From NCBI GenBank assembly GCA_017472365.1, contig JAFUQN010000007.1, forward strand, positions 1 through 51,170: a stretch of DNA of 51,170 nucleotides, written 5' to 3'. Source of the DNA: Bacillota bacterium. GTDB taxonomy: Bacteria > Bacillota > Clostridia > Peptostreptococcales > Anaerovoracaceae. Under the pieces are notes generated by a model. That model was not told where the DNA came from, made no database searches, and was given only the letters and a program-made list of their open reading frames with translations. Positions 45,201 to 51,170 of this stretch are shown in pieces; positions within the stretch are counted from its first letter, which is position 1; the number at the start of each line of letters is the position of its first letter. The position numbers and the translations under genes were made by a program.

Positions 45201-45675
45201 CCAGGGTGTCCGGATCGTTGTCAGCGCTGACCTGGATCACAGAACCGATATCCTCTGCGGTGAAATCGGCCAGGTCCACCAGACATTCATTTCCGGATTC
45301 GGGATACCGTCCGGAAATCAGCTCAGATTCGTTGACGGTTTCGGTCAGACTGTGAGCCATCAAAACAGCATCTTCGTCAGGAGCTTTTTGATATAAAAAT
45401 TCCGTATATACCGAACCGCGGGCTGTTTCGATTCCGTCCAACGCCAGAAATTCTGCAACGTCATCGTCCGTAAACCCCAGTGTGGACATTAGCCGGAAGT
45501 CGTAAAAGCGGCGTGCTTCCAGATATTTGACACCGGTAGCCTCCATGGTGGGCTGACACATCCGCAGACCTGCGAAAAAGCCCACACCGAGACCGACGAT
45601 TGCCATGATGGCGAGAAAACGTCCCAGACTTTTCTGGATTTCCCGTAATGTAGTTTTCAGGAGAGGCTTTACCAT
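42232..45675 (-). CDS. Giant FtsX-type ABC permease with coiled-coil stalk
   Basis: A 1,147-residue MacB/FtsX-like exporter permease. A membrane segment (about 15-37) is followed by an extracytoplasmic part with two arms of almost unbroken seven-residue repeats, about 258-400 and 455-595, of the type (D/E)Y-x-x-G-x-x, joined by a non-repeating turn. That suggests a long antiparallel helical stalk outside the membrane. Two FtsX domains with three membrane segments each (starting at about 616 and 1,050) follow, with the second near IREIATIKVLGFYQNEV. It overlaps the ATPase gene by 7 bases and forms an ABC exporter with it. The substrate is unknown; peptides or lipids are typical. Confidence 0.9.
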   Translation of the reverse strand: MVKPLLKTTLREIQKSLGRFLAIMAIVGLGVGFFAGLRMCQPTMEATGVKYLEARRFYDFRLMSTLGFTDDDVAEFLALDGIETARGSVYTEFLYQKAPDEDAVLMAHSLTETVNESELISGRYPESGNECLVDLADFTAEDIGSVIQVSADNDPDTLELLRYDEYTIVGLARSPLYLNYERGTASIGNGSVESFVLIPEDGFDFEAYHEIYLEIEDPADAYSDEYEAQIDAMKPQIEEFLVQRADIRYETLYANALDEIHDGEQEVADGWVEYRQKRADAEQELADALIELDDGEQEYLDGIADYEQALIDYEEAIADFEQGKIDYAEGKLEYEDGLKEYQDGLKEYEDGMKELEDAAEELESAKRKLSSASRKLAAAREELETGEAAYDQLKSLYDAASQIAASPEMQAMGVTGPSEAIAVLGSLDPANPLVIGWDQAEAQIGQPLTSGYLSGVRDQLDYGWSEYNSGYAKYKSGRSKYNKGVAEYNEGKQELEDAWIELEDARVELEDAEKELKDASQELIDGVLDLAEGRAELDKVPGELADARQELDDGWIEYYNGVEEAKQEFIDAEAELRDGEQEILDAYEDLNDLKPADTYTLTRNENAGYACFDNDISIIAAISLVFPVFFFLVAALVCTTTMKRMVEEQRTQIGVLKALGYSRHQIIGKYLFYSGSAAITGSVAGYALGSRGLPLIIWEIYGIMYDFAPLENVFDPLLALLSFGAALICSMGATYVSCQAELSRPAAELLRPKAPKAGKRIFLEYITPLWKRLSFLRKVSVRNVLRYRSRLIMMLLGIGGCTALLITGFGIRDSIGNLAEDQYDQITIYDYAVNFTDPLTPEQSDSYLTGLGWSEDQGILVHSGSTDVMSDTASESVYLVVPYGNTLEGFIDLHDDQGPVPFPKTGEIVINIGLTDDLNVGLGDSLTIRDDDLGSVTVTVSGIVDNYIDNYIFVSPDTYFEQLGTAPDFKTLFLLGNEGADPYAESVLLSDSEDVSNVTVNDSSRERISEMLSRLNILIVVVVACAGALAFIVLFNLTNINITERIREIATIKVLGFYQNEVASYVFREITMLSAGGSIVGLFMGKALHAFVMAQVQVDNMFFPVQIKPASYLISVALTMLFSFLITQFMKPRLNKIDMAESLKSIE

Positions 45676-46373
45676 TCGATTTCCTCCACGCTGATGGGTG
45701 TTTCGTTGATTTGCTGATCCACGACCATACCGTTTTTTACGCGGATCACACGGTCAGCCATGGCGGTCAGTGCGCTGTTGTGGGTGATAATGATGACAGT
45801 CATTCCTTTTTCGCGGCTCATATCCTGTAAGAGCTTCAGAATGGCCTTTCCTGTGCTGTAATCCAGAGCACCCGTGGGCTCATCGCACAAAAGCAGTTTC
45901 GGATTTTTAGCCAATGCCCGGGCAATCGCGACTCGCTGCTGCTCGCCGCCGGAGAGCTGCGCCGGGAAATTGGCCATGCGGTCTTCCAGACCGACGGATT
46001 TCAGAACGTCAGCTGCATCCAGAGGATCCTTACAGATCTGTGCGGCCAGTTCCACGTTTTCCAAAGCGGTCAGATTGGGGACAAGGTTGTAAAACTGAAA
46101 TACAAAGCCCACGTCATGACGGCGGTAAGCTGTCAGCTTTTTGGCGGAGTATTTGGAAATTTCTTCGCCACCCAAAAGGATCCGGCCGCTGGTCAGGGTA
46201 TCCATACCGCCGAGAATGTTGAGAAGTGTGGTCTTTCCGGCACCGGAAGGACCGACGATGACACAGAGCTCGCCTTCGCCAACGGTGAAGGTTGCATCCT
46301 GAAGGGCATGGATCTGTACATCGCCCATTTGATATGTTTTCTTCACATGTTCGAATTGAACAAAGTTTTTCAT
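45669..46373 (-). CDS. ABC exporter ATPase (MacB/LolD type)
   Basis: A 234-residue ATPase partner of the giant permease. Walker A is GPSGAGKTT, signature [15 protein letters not shown], Walker [13 protein letters not shown] and switch TH. This group (LolD, MacB, FtsE-like) pairs with FtsX-type permeases. ATG 46373 has GGAGA at proper distance; an upstream ATG 46421 adds 16 residues without a ribosome site. Confidence 0.92.
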   Translation of the reverse strand: MKNFVQFEHVKKTYQMGDVQIHALQDATFTVGEGELCVIVGPSGAGKTTLLNILGGMDTLTSGRILLGGEEISKYSAKKLTAYRRHDVGFVFQFYNLVPNLTALENVELAAQICKDPLDAADVLKSVGLEDRMANFPAQLSGGEQQRVAIARALAKNPKLLLCDEPTGALDYSTGKAILKLLQDMSREKGMTVIIITHNSALTAMADRVIRVKNGMVVDQQINETPISVEEIEW

Positions 46374-46517
46374 GATGATATTCTCCATATTGATTTCTGA
46401 GAGAAACGGGAAAAACGCCACAATTCCCCCAGTCTATTTGTAGTATAACATACTGGCATGAAAATGTGATATAATGAATCAAATCACCTGTGCTGAAGCT
46501 TGGATGGGGGAAAAACT

Positions 46518-47333
46518 ATGGTAACATTTGTGATCGTATCGGATTTTCATTATGCGTTGGACAAATACCTGGATGAGAGGACCCGCAGCGGACGAAAGCT
46601 GATGCAGTATGCACAACCGCTTCTGGAACGGTTGATCCATGAGGTGAACGAAACCATCCGACCGGATTTTGTGGTGAATCTGGGAGATCTGATCCAGGAT
46701 TACGGTGACTACGACGAAGACGTAGCGACACTGAAGGACTTCTGGGTGAAGTTTCGCGGCTTCGAGGTACCGGTCTTTACCTGTGTAGGGAATCACGACC
46801 TACGGACGACGAAGGACCGCGCAGCGGTTGCCGCGGCGTTGGAATATGAAAGAACGACGTATTCTGTGGATGTGGCTGGAATCCATCTCGTGGTTTTGGG
46901 AACGGATGTGGACTATAATGCGGTGGACGAGCGGGGGACGAAATATGAGAAGCATTGGATCTCTCAGAGCGATCTGGACTGGCTGGCGGAGGATCTGGCG
47001 GAGACGGAGCTTCCGGTGATCGTTTGTCTTCACTTTGGTGTGGCGGAGGATCTGCAGGAGGGAAACTACTGGTTCGGTTCTTGTCCGGAAGAGGGTTTGA
47101 TCGCTAACCGTAAGGAGCTGAAAGCGGTTCTGAAAGGCAGCGGTAAGGTCCGGGCGGTGTTCAGCGGTCATCAGCATTGGACAAAGACGCTGGTGGAAGA
47201 TGGAATTCCCTATTATCTGGTGGGATCCATGACGGAAAACTACAACTGGGATGACGTTCCTGACGGCGTGTATCTGGTGGTTTCTATAAATGAGGCTACG
47301 GTGAAAGTGACAACGAAATATCTTCGATTATAA
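46518..47333 (+). CDS. Calcineurin-like metallophosphoesterase
   Basis: A 271-residue phosphoesterase. Metal motifs appear in order: SDFHYALDK (D9, H11), NLGDLIQDYGDY, VGNHD, VCLHFGV and FSGHQHW. The insert SVDVAGIHLVVLGTDVDYNAVDERGTKYE resembles the cyclic-nucleotide or Icc-like branch, but the substrate is not predictable. ATG 46518 with GGGGGAAA before it is preferred over the ATG six codons upstream. A TATAAT at 46469-46474 lies upstream. Confidence 0.85.
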   Translation: MVTFVIVSDFHYALDKYLDERTRSGRKLMQYAQPLLERLIHEVNETIRPDFVVNLGDLIQDYGDYDEDVATLKDFWVKFRGFEVPVFTCVGNHDLRTTKDRAAVAAALEYERTTYSVDVAGIHLVVLGTDVDYNAVDERGTKYEKHWISQSDLDWLAEDLAETELPVIVCLHFGVAEDLQEGNYWFGSCPEEGLIANRKELKAVLKGSGKVRAVFSGHQHWTKTLVEDGIPYYLVGSMTENYNWDDVPDGVYLVVSINEATVKVTTKYLRL

Positions 47334-47337
47334 ATCA

Positions 47338-47371
47338 AAAAGACTGTTGAACGGATGGATCAACAGTCTTT
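47338..47371. terminator. Bidirectional terminator
   Basis: AAAGACTGTTGA and TCAACAGTCTTT form a stem around ACGGATGGA, between the converging phosphoesterase and pseudouridine synthase genes. Confidence 0.85.
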
Positions 47372-47379
47372 CTTATTTC

Positions 47380-48087
47380 TTATTCGATGATTTCGCGAAT
47401 GAGATTCAGCTCTTCTTCGGTGAATTCGCGGGTCTGGCCCGGTTCCAGATCGGAAGGAAGCCGGAGATTTCCCATGGCAATGCGCTGCAGCTCGGTCACC
47501 TTAGCCCCGTAACAGCCAAACATGCGCTTGATTTGATGGTAGCGGCCTTCTGTCAGGACCACGATCCCGGTATGTTCGCCGGTAATGGTCAAGGAAGAAG
47601 CCTTACAGATGCCGTCGTTGAGCTCCACGCCGTCGCGGAAGCCATTGACCATCTCCTGGGTCATGGGAATGTCGATGGTCACATCGTAGGTCTTGGAAAT
47701 GTGCTTTTTCGGTGCCAGGATATTATGGGCAAACTCGCCGTCGTCAGTAATCAGCATCAGTCCGGTGGTGTCTTTGTCGAGACGGCCTGCCGGGAAAAGG
47801 TTTCGGTGGAGATATTCTTCCGGAACCAGATCGAGAACCGTTTGAGCAGAGCGGTCTTCGGTGGCGGAGATGTAGCCTTGGGGTTTGTTCAGCATCAAAT
47901 AGACAAACTTTTGGAAGGAGATTTCCTGACCATTGACCGAGATGCGATCTTTGTTAGGATCTACTTTGTACTCTGGCTTAGTAACGAGTTCGCCATTGAC
48001 TTCGATACATTTTTTTCGGATCAGCTCTTTGATTTCTTTTCGGGAGTAACCGGTCTGGTTACTGATAACTTTATCGATACGTTCCAT
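47380..48087 (-). CDS. rsuA: RsuA-family 16S rRNA pseudouridine synthase
   Basis: A 235-residue enzyme that isomerises a specific uridine in rRNA. N-terminal S4 domain (residues 1-50, with KVISNQTGYSRKEIKELI); catalytic motif AGRLDKDTTGLML with D104; TYDVTI and YHQIKRMF follow. GGAGG before ATG 48087. A longer in-frame reading to 48522 runs back through tRNA genes and is false. Proteins of this sub-branch modify U516, but the family has several targets. No promoter was seen; transcription may come from the tRNA-Gly promoter by read-through past the hairpin at 48110-48130. Confidence 0.9.
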   Translation of the reverse strand: MERIDKVISNQTGYSRKEIKELIRKKCIEVNGELVTKPEYKVDPNKDRISVNGQEISFQKFVYLMLNKPQGYISATEDRSAQTVLDLVPEEYLHRNLFPAGRLDKDTTGLMLITDDGEFAHNILAPKKHISKTYDVTIDIPMTQEMVNGFRDGVELNDGICKASSLTITGEHTGIVVLTEGRYHQIKRMFGCYGAKVTELQRIAMGNLRLPSDLEPGQTREFTEEELNLIREIIE

Positions 48088-48109
48088 GGGACCTCCGGAT
48101 AATAAAACA

Positions 48110-48130
48110 CCCTGAAGAGAATCTTCAGGG
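48110..48130 (-). terminator. Hairpin between tRNA-Gly and rsuA
   Basis: CCCTGAAG (48110-48117) and CTTCAGGG (48123-48130) pair; on the minus strand it is followed by TGTTTTATT. Probably terminates tRNA-Gly and may partly attenuate rsuA. Confidence 0.7.
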
Positions 48131-48138
48131 TAACGGTT

Positions 48139-48212
48139 TGGAGCGGATGATGGGAGTCGAACCCACCCTTTCGGCTTGGGAAGCCAACGTTCTACCGATG
48201 AACTACATCCGC
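48139..48212 (-). tRNA. tRNA-Gly(CCC)
   Basis: A 74-nt cloverleaf with encoded CCA on the minus strand. The acceptor stem GCGGATG pairs with CATCCGC, D-arm GTTC/GAAC, anticodon stem TTGGC/GCCGA with loop TTCCCAA (anticodon CCC) and T-arm GTGGG/CCCAT with TTCGACT. Discriminator base T. Confidence 0.93.
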
Positions 48213-48223
48213 ATAACAAATAT

Positions 48224-48252
48224 ATTATAGCGGAGGAGGGGGAGAGAATCAA
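48224..48252 (-). promoter_or_regulatory. Promoter of tRNA-Gly
   Basis: On the minus strand, TTGATT (48252-48247) and TATAAT (48229-48224) with a 17-base spacer. It ends 12 bases before the mature tRNA 5' end. Confidence 0.75.
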
Positions 48253-48271
48253 GAGGAATTTTTCGACGCAA

Positions 48272-48297
48272 TTCGACAAACTGTGTGGATTGTCGAA
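48272..48297. promoter_or_regulatory. Inverted pair of Spo0A-box-like sequences
   Basis: TTCGACAA at 48272-48279 and its complement TTGTCGAA at 48290-48297 are separated by 10 bases. TGTCGAA is the Spo0A recognition heptamer. It sits between divergent promoters of tRNA-Gly and tRNA-Leu. Regulation by Spo0A is inferred. Confidence 0.45.
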
Positions 48298-48325
48298 AAA
48301 ATTTATAAAAAAGTGAAAAAAGTGC

Positions 48326-48354
48326 TTTACAAATGTTTTTAGTTGTGCTAATAT
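48326..48354 (+). promoter_or_regulatory. Promoter of tRNA-Leu copy 1
   Basis: TTTACA at 48326-48331 and TAATAT at 48349-48354 with a 17-base spacer. Confidence 0.75.
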
Positions 48355-48379
48355 AATTTTGTTGCCGCAAGAGCAATAT

Positions 48380-48466
48380 GCAGGCATGGCGGAATTGGCA
48401 GACGCGTACGGTTCAGGTCCGTATGAAGGTTCCTTCATGGAGGTTCGAGTCCTCTTGCCTGCACCA
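48380..48466 (+). tRNA. tRNA-Leu(CAG), copy 1
   Basis: An 87-nt class II tRNA with encoded CCA. The acceptor stem GCAGGCA pairs with TGCCTGC, anticodon stem TACGG/CCGTA with loop TTCAGGT (anticodon CAG), a long variable arm (TGAAGG/CCTTCA) and T-loop TTCGAGT. Identical to copy 2. Confidence 0.95.
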
Positions 48467-48468
48467 TG

Positions 48469-48498
48469 AACTCCGAAACTCAGGTTTCGGAGTTTTTT
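48469..48498 (+). terminator. Terminator of tRNA-Leu copy 1
   Basis: AACTCCGAAA (48469-48478) pairs with TTTCGGAGTT (48485-48494), followed by a T-run. Confidence 0.88.
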
Positions 48499-48562
48499 CC
48501 GGTCTACTGTAGGACGTATCAAAAAAGATGCGAAAAACAGATAAAAATATATAAAAAGTCTC

Positions 48563-48591
48563 TTTACAAAGCGATCAACTTATGTTAATAT
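48563..48591 (+). promoter_or_regulatory. Promoter of tRNA-Leu copy 2
   Basis: TTTACA at 48563-48568 and TAATAT at 48586-48591 with a 17-base spacer, as in copy 1. Confidence 0.75.
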
Positions 48592-48617
48592 AATTTTGTT
48601 GTCGCAAAGAGCAATAT

Positions 48618-48704
48618 GCAGGCATGGCGGAATTGGCAGACGCGTACGGTTCAGGTCCGTATGAAGGTTCCTTCATGGAGGTTCGAGTCCTCTTGCCTGC
48701 ACCA
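48618..48704 (+). tRNA. tRNA-Leu(CAG), copy 2
   Basis: Identical over its 87 nt to the copy beginning at 48380, with encoded CCA. The frame that runs across it from 48616 is a false ORF made of tRNA sequence. Confidence 0.95.
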
Positions 48705-48705
48705 T

Positions 48706-48737
48706 AAACTCCGAAACTCAGGTTTCGGAGTTTTTTT
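48706..48737 (+). terminator. Terminator of tRNA-Leu copy 2
   Basis: AAACTCCGAAA and TTTCGGAGTTT pair as in copy 1 and are followed by seven T in total. Confidence 0.88.
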
Positions 48738-48774
48738 ATACCCTAACCCCCTTGTACATAAATGTCTGTGTCTC

Positions 48775-48803
48775 TTGTCTGTTAGAGATCCCGGGTATAT
48801 AAT
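48775..48803 (+). promoter_or_regulatory. Promoter of the lipoprotein-thrC unit
   Basis: TTGTCT at 48775-48780 and TATAAT at 48798-48803 with a 17-base spacer, about 30 bases before the lipoprotein ATG. Confidence 0.7.
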
Positions 48804-48833
48804 AAAATACAGTTAAGATTGGAGGAACGTGTT

Positions 48834-49403
48834 ATGAAGAGAACGATTTCTATCATCATTACTTTACTTTTACTGCTGTCCCTGGCGGCTTGCGGCGTTC
48901 CGGAAATTGATGTTCAAAACGGAAATGTTCCAGACGAAGAGGTGAACGGCGCGGAAACAGAGAATACGGATCAGAGTGAGACGGAAGATGTGTTTGAGGG
49001 TTTTGTGGACACATCCAACGATTCCTTTGTTTATATGAGACCTTCTGAAGAAGAAATGGCTGCGATTGAAGTGCAGAGCGGGGCGGATTTCAGTACGATT
49101 TCCATGGAAGCGCTGCAGGGCTACTGGTACTGCAGGGAAGATGAAACTTATGAAGTATTCATCGAAGTGGATGGAGATACGGCGACGATCCGGGAACTCC
49201 TGGACGGTCACGTTCTGGATGTATGGTATGGAACAGGGATCGCCACCATCAGCCAGCCCGGAGAAAATGGCTGGAAAAATCCCGGCCTGGACATCAGCCT
49301 GGAAGACGGAAGTAACATCGCACTGATCGTTTTGCGCCGCGTAGGAAATGGGTATTTCACAACGGCGAATTCTGGTGTATACTATAAAGTGGATGAAAAA
49401 TAG
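48834..49403 (+). CDS. Small surface lipoprotein of unknown function
   Basis: A 189-residue exported lipoprotein: MKRTISIIITLLLLLSLAAC is the signal with acylated C20, then an acidic linker (about 21-60) and a beta-rich domain with LQGYWYCREDETYEVFIEVDGDTATIRELLDG, resembling lipocalin-like small domains in Clostridia. No enzyme motif is visible. ATG 48834 has GGAGG; the frame opens five codons earlier. It is 23 bases before thrC and shares its promoter, an unusual pairing. Confidence 0.75.
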   Translation: MKRTISIIITLLLLLSLAACGVPEIDVQNGNVPDEEVNGAETENTDQSETEDVFEGFVDTSNDSFVYMRPSEEEMAAIEVQSGADFSTISMEALQGYWYCREDETYEVFIEVDGDTATIRELLDGHVLDVWYGTGIATISQPGENGWKNPGLDISLEDGSNIALIVLRRVGNGYFTTANSGVYYKVDEK

Positions 49404-49426
49404 CAATGCGCAAAGGAGAAAATGCC

Positions 49427-50908
49427 ATGATTGAATATAAGAGTACAAGAGGAAGCCAGAACGTCAAGAGCGGCGCTCAGGCCATTATCAAGGGGATCGC
49501 TGAAGACAAGGGTCTGTACGTTCCCAGTGAATTTCCGAAGCTGGAAGTCAGCATCGACGAGCTGGTAAACTGCGACTATCGACAGGTTGCCAAGGCGGTA
49601 CTGCCGCAGTTCCTGACCGACTACACCGAAGAAGAGCTGGATCACTGCATCAACAGCGCTTACGACGAAAAGTTCGAAGCTCCGGAAGTGGTTCCCGTAG
49701 TGAAGGCAGGAAATGCGTGGATCACCGAACTGTACCACGGTAAGACCGCAGCGTTTAAAGATATGGCTCTGTCCATTCTTCCGTATCTGCTGACCACAGC
49801 GATGAAGAAAGAAAAAGAAGATAACAAGATCGTGATCCTGACTGCGACTTCCGGAGATACCGGTAAGGCTGCGCTGGAAGGGTTTGCGGACGTTCCCAAT
49901 ACTGAAATCATCGTATTCTTCCCGGATACCGGCGTCAGCCAGGTTCAGAAGCAGCAGATGGTGACCCAGGAAGGTGAAAATACCCACGTATTTGGTATTA
50001 CCGGTAACTTCGACGATGCTCAGACCGGCGTAAAGAAGATTTTCGGCAATGCCGACTACGCAGAAGAGCTGGCTAAGATGGGCTGTAAGCTGTCCTCTGC
50101 CAATTCCATCAACATCGGACGTCTGGTACCGCAGGTTGCTTATTATGTATGGTCCTACGTTCAGCTGGTGAAGCAGGGCGTTCTGAAGGCCGGCGAACCT
50201 ATGAACGTGGTGGTTCCCACCGGTAATTTCGGTAATATTTTGGCTGCGTACTACGCAAAGCAGATGGGTATCCCCGTGAACAAGTTCATCTGCGCATCTA
50301 ACGAAAACAAAGTTCTGACCGATTTCATCAATACCGGTATCTATGATATCAGCGAACGTTTCTTCCGTGTGACCAATTCTCCGTCCATGGATATTCTGAT
50401 TTCTTCCAACCTGGAACGTTTACTGTATCACCTGTCCGGAAACAATGGTGACGAAGTGAAGGAACTGATGGCCAGCCTGGACCAGAACAAGAAGTACGAA
50501 GTCAGCGATAAGATCAAGGAAGGTCTGAAAGAGTTCTACGGCGGATTTGCCAGCGAAGCAGAAACCAAGGAAGCCATCGGTAAGCTGTACAAGGAAGACA
50601 AGTACCTGATGGATACCCACACCGCAGTTGCGTATAAGGTCTACCAGGATTACAGACAGGAAACCGGCGACGAAACTCCGACCGTGATCGCTTCTACCGC
50701 CAGCGCATATAAGTTCGCAGAAGCGGTTTGTGATGCCATCGGACTTCCGCAGTTCAGAAACGGTTTCGACGCCATCAGCGCACTGTACGCATTCACCGGC
50801 GTGACCGTTCCCAAGGGTCTGAGAAATCTGGATTCCAAGACCGTTCGCCACACCGGCGTCGTGGACAAGGAACAGCTGTGGGACGCAGTACAGGGTTCTC
50901 TGAAATAA
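49427..50908 (+). CDS. thrC: Threonine synthase
   Basis: PLP enzyme of 493 residues turning O-phosphohomoserine into threonine. The PLP lysine is K111 in LYHGKTAAFKDMAL; TSGDTGKAALEGF binds the phosphate and VPTGNFGNILA is the glycine-rich loop. The N-terminal YKSTRG is typical of the long fungal/enterobacterial ThrC class. ATG 49427 has AAAGGAG; the frame opens seven codons earlier. No threonine leader or T-box was seen upstream. A strong terminator follows. Confidence 0.94.
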   Translation: MIEYKSTRGSQNVKSGAQAIIKGIAEDKGLYVPSEFPKLEVSIDELVNCDYRQVAKAVLPQFLTDYTEEELDHCINSAYDEKFEAPEVVPVVKAGNAWITELYHGKTAAFKDMALSILPYLLTTAMKKEKEDNKIVILTATSGDTGKAALEGFADVPNTEIIVFFPDTGVSQVQKQQMVTQEGENTHVFGITGNFDDAQTGVKKIFGNADYAEELAKMGCKLSSANSINIGRLVPQVAYYVWSYVQLVKQGVLKAGEPMNVVVPTGNFGNILAAYYAKQMGIPVNKFICASNENKVLTDFINTGIYDISERFFRVTNSPSMDILISSNLERLLYHLSGNNGDEVKELMASLDQNKKYEVSDKIKEGLKEFYGGFASEAETKEAIGKLYKEDKYLMDTHTAVAYKVYQDYRQETGDETPTVIASTASAYKFAEAVCDAIGLPQFRNGFDAISALYAFTGVTVPKGLRNLDSKTVRHTGVVDKEQLWDAVQGSLK

Positions 50909-50920
50909 ATTACGGCAATT

Positions 50921-50957
50921 AAAAATCCTCAAGCGATATGCTTGAGGATTTTTTTGT
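50921..50957 (+). terminator. Terminator of thrC
   Basis: AAAAATCCTCAAGC (50921-50934) pairs with GCTTGAGGATTTTT (50940-50953). Confidence 0.9.
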
Positions 50958-51077
50958 AGGGATGCGGTAGGACGTGAAGCTTTATTCGGGCCACCGATGC
51001 GGGAGAATAAAATGTGAATAAAATTGTGTAATAAATGAATTTTACAAAAAATATTGAATAAAAAATGCATAAATATC

Positions 51078-51106
51078 TTGACGATAGAATAGAACGGTTG
51101 TATTAT
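51078..51106 (+). promoter_or_regulatory. Promoter of the gene leaving the window
   Basis: TTGACG at 51078-51083 and TATTAT at 51101-51106 with a 17-base spacer in an AT-rich stretch. Confidence 0.7.
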
Positions 51107-51150
51107 CTCTTTATCAAAACAAATTACTTTTTTGACAAGGAGAAAGAACA

Positions 51151-51170
51151 ATGAAAAACATTACAAAGAA
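51151..51170 (+). CDS. 5' end of an unidentified gene (partial)
   Basis: Only MKNITK plus a partial codon is visible, preceded by AAGGAGAAAG at good distance and a fine promoter. The short basic start resembles a signal peptide, but nothing can be concluded. Confidence 0.55.

Noticed and set aside
48088..48522. N-terminal extension of the pseudouridine synthase
   Set aside because: It reads through both a tRNA-Gly and tRNA-Leu copy in antisense. ATG 48087 has GGAGG and begins the S4 domain.
48616..48816. Open frame through tRNA-Leu copy 2
   Set aside because: It translates a tRNA and its terminator; such frames are well-known false genes.
49404..49426. Threonine leader or T-box before thrC
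   Set aside because: The gap holds only the ribosome site, and the region before the lipoprotein has no T-box sequence.

Overview
The window looks like chromosomal DNA of a spore-former-type anaerobic Bacillota, probably class Clostridia. The basis is the strong AAGGAGG-like ribosome binding sites, a DnaE1-type polymerase, class III fructose-bisphosphatase, BrnQ, BipA, FCD-type GntR and Aquifex-type aconitase, plus many Rho-independent terminators. No rRNA, prophage, insertion sequence or Cas gene was seen. Genus cannot be assigned from sequence reading alone. Gene functions are read from motifs and recalled family features, not from database searches.

Layout. 1-5622: a catabolic stretch with a partial NIF3-like gene end, a D-aminoacylase-type amidohydrolase, a MalY/PatB-type aminotransferase, a cytidylate-kinase-like protein, an M55 D-aminopeptidase (DppA type) and a class I glutamine-amidotransferase-like hydrolase; together these suggest handling of peptides or D-amino acids. 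5623-6976: an AT-rich island with a 650-bp noncoding stretch full of GTTTTC-N4-GAAAAC palindromes, followed by an orphan PD-(D/E)XK-like protein. 7072-8662: YdcF-family membrane protein and a CBS-CBS-ACT protein. 8747-12534 (minus): aconitase, isocitrate dehydrogenase and a GntR regulator in one operon with a clear promoter and TGTATACA candidate operators. 12661-13113: hotdog thioesterase.

13355-22768: dnaE, pfkA, a universal-stress-like protein, dinB, then a NitT/TauT-type ABC system in which permease and ATPase are one polypeptide, and an HdeD-like membrane protein. 22957-24831: bipA/typA. 24913-25229: a strictly 62-bp periodic array of alternating CTCTCCCC and GGGGAGAG arms lying against the decayed end of a GNAT acetyltransferase gene. 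25528-27575: HTH regulator, a 36-residue small ORF and two membrane proteins. 27671-29591 (minus): FMN-barrel protein, membrane protein, NudC. 29759-36070: MBL hydrolase, dihydroorotase, an ion-transporter-superfamily permease, an OFA-type MFS carrier and an acyl-CoA synthetase.

36249-42137: BrnQ, a second GATase-like hydrolase, hotdog thioesterase, class III Fbp, and (minus) iron-dependent alcohol dehydrogenase. 42232-46373 (minus): an ABC exporter with a giant FtsX-type permease carrying a two-arm heptad coiled coil. 46518-51170: metallophosphoesterase, RsuA-type pseudouridine synthase, tRNA-Gly(CCC), two identical tRNA-Leu(CAG) transcription units, a lipoprotein, threonine synthase, and the first codons of another gene.

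The most unusual structures are noncoding: the 62-bp alternating array at 24913-25229 and the 21-bp-phased palindrome clusters at 5776-6133. Neither matches a regulatory element or repeat family I can name.
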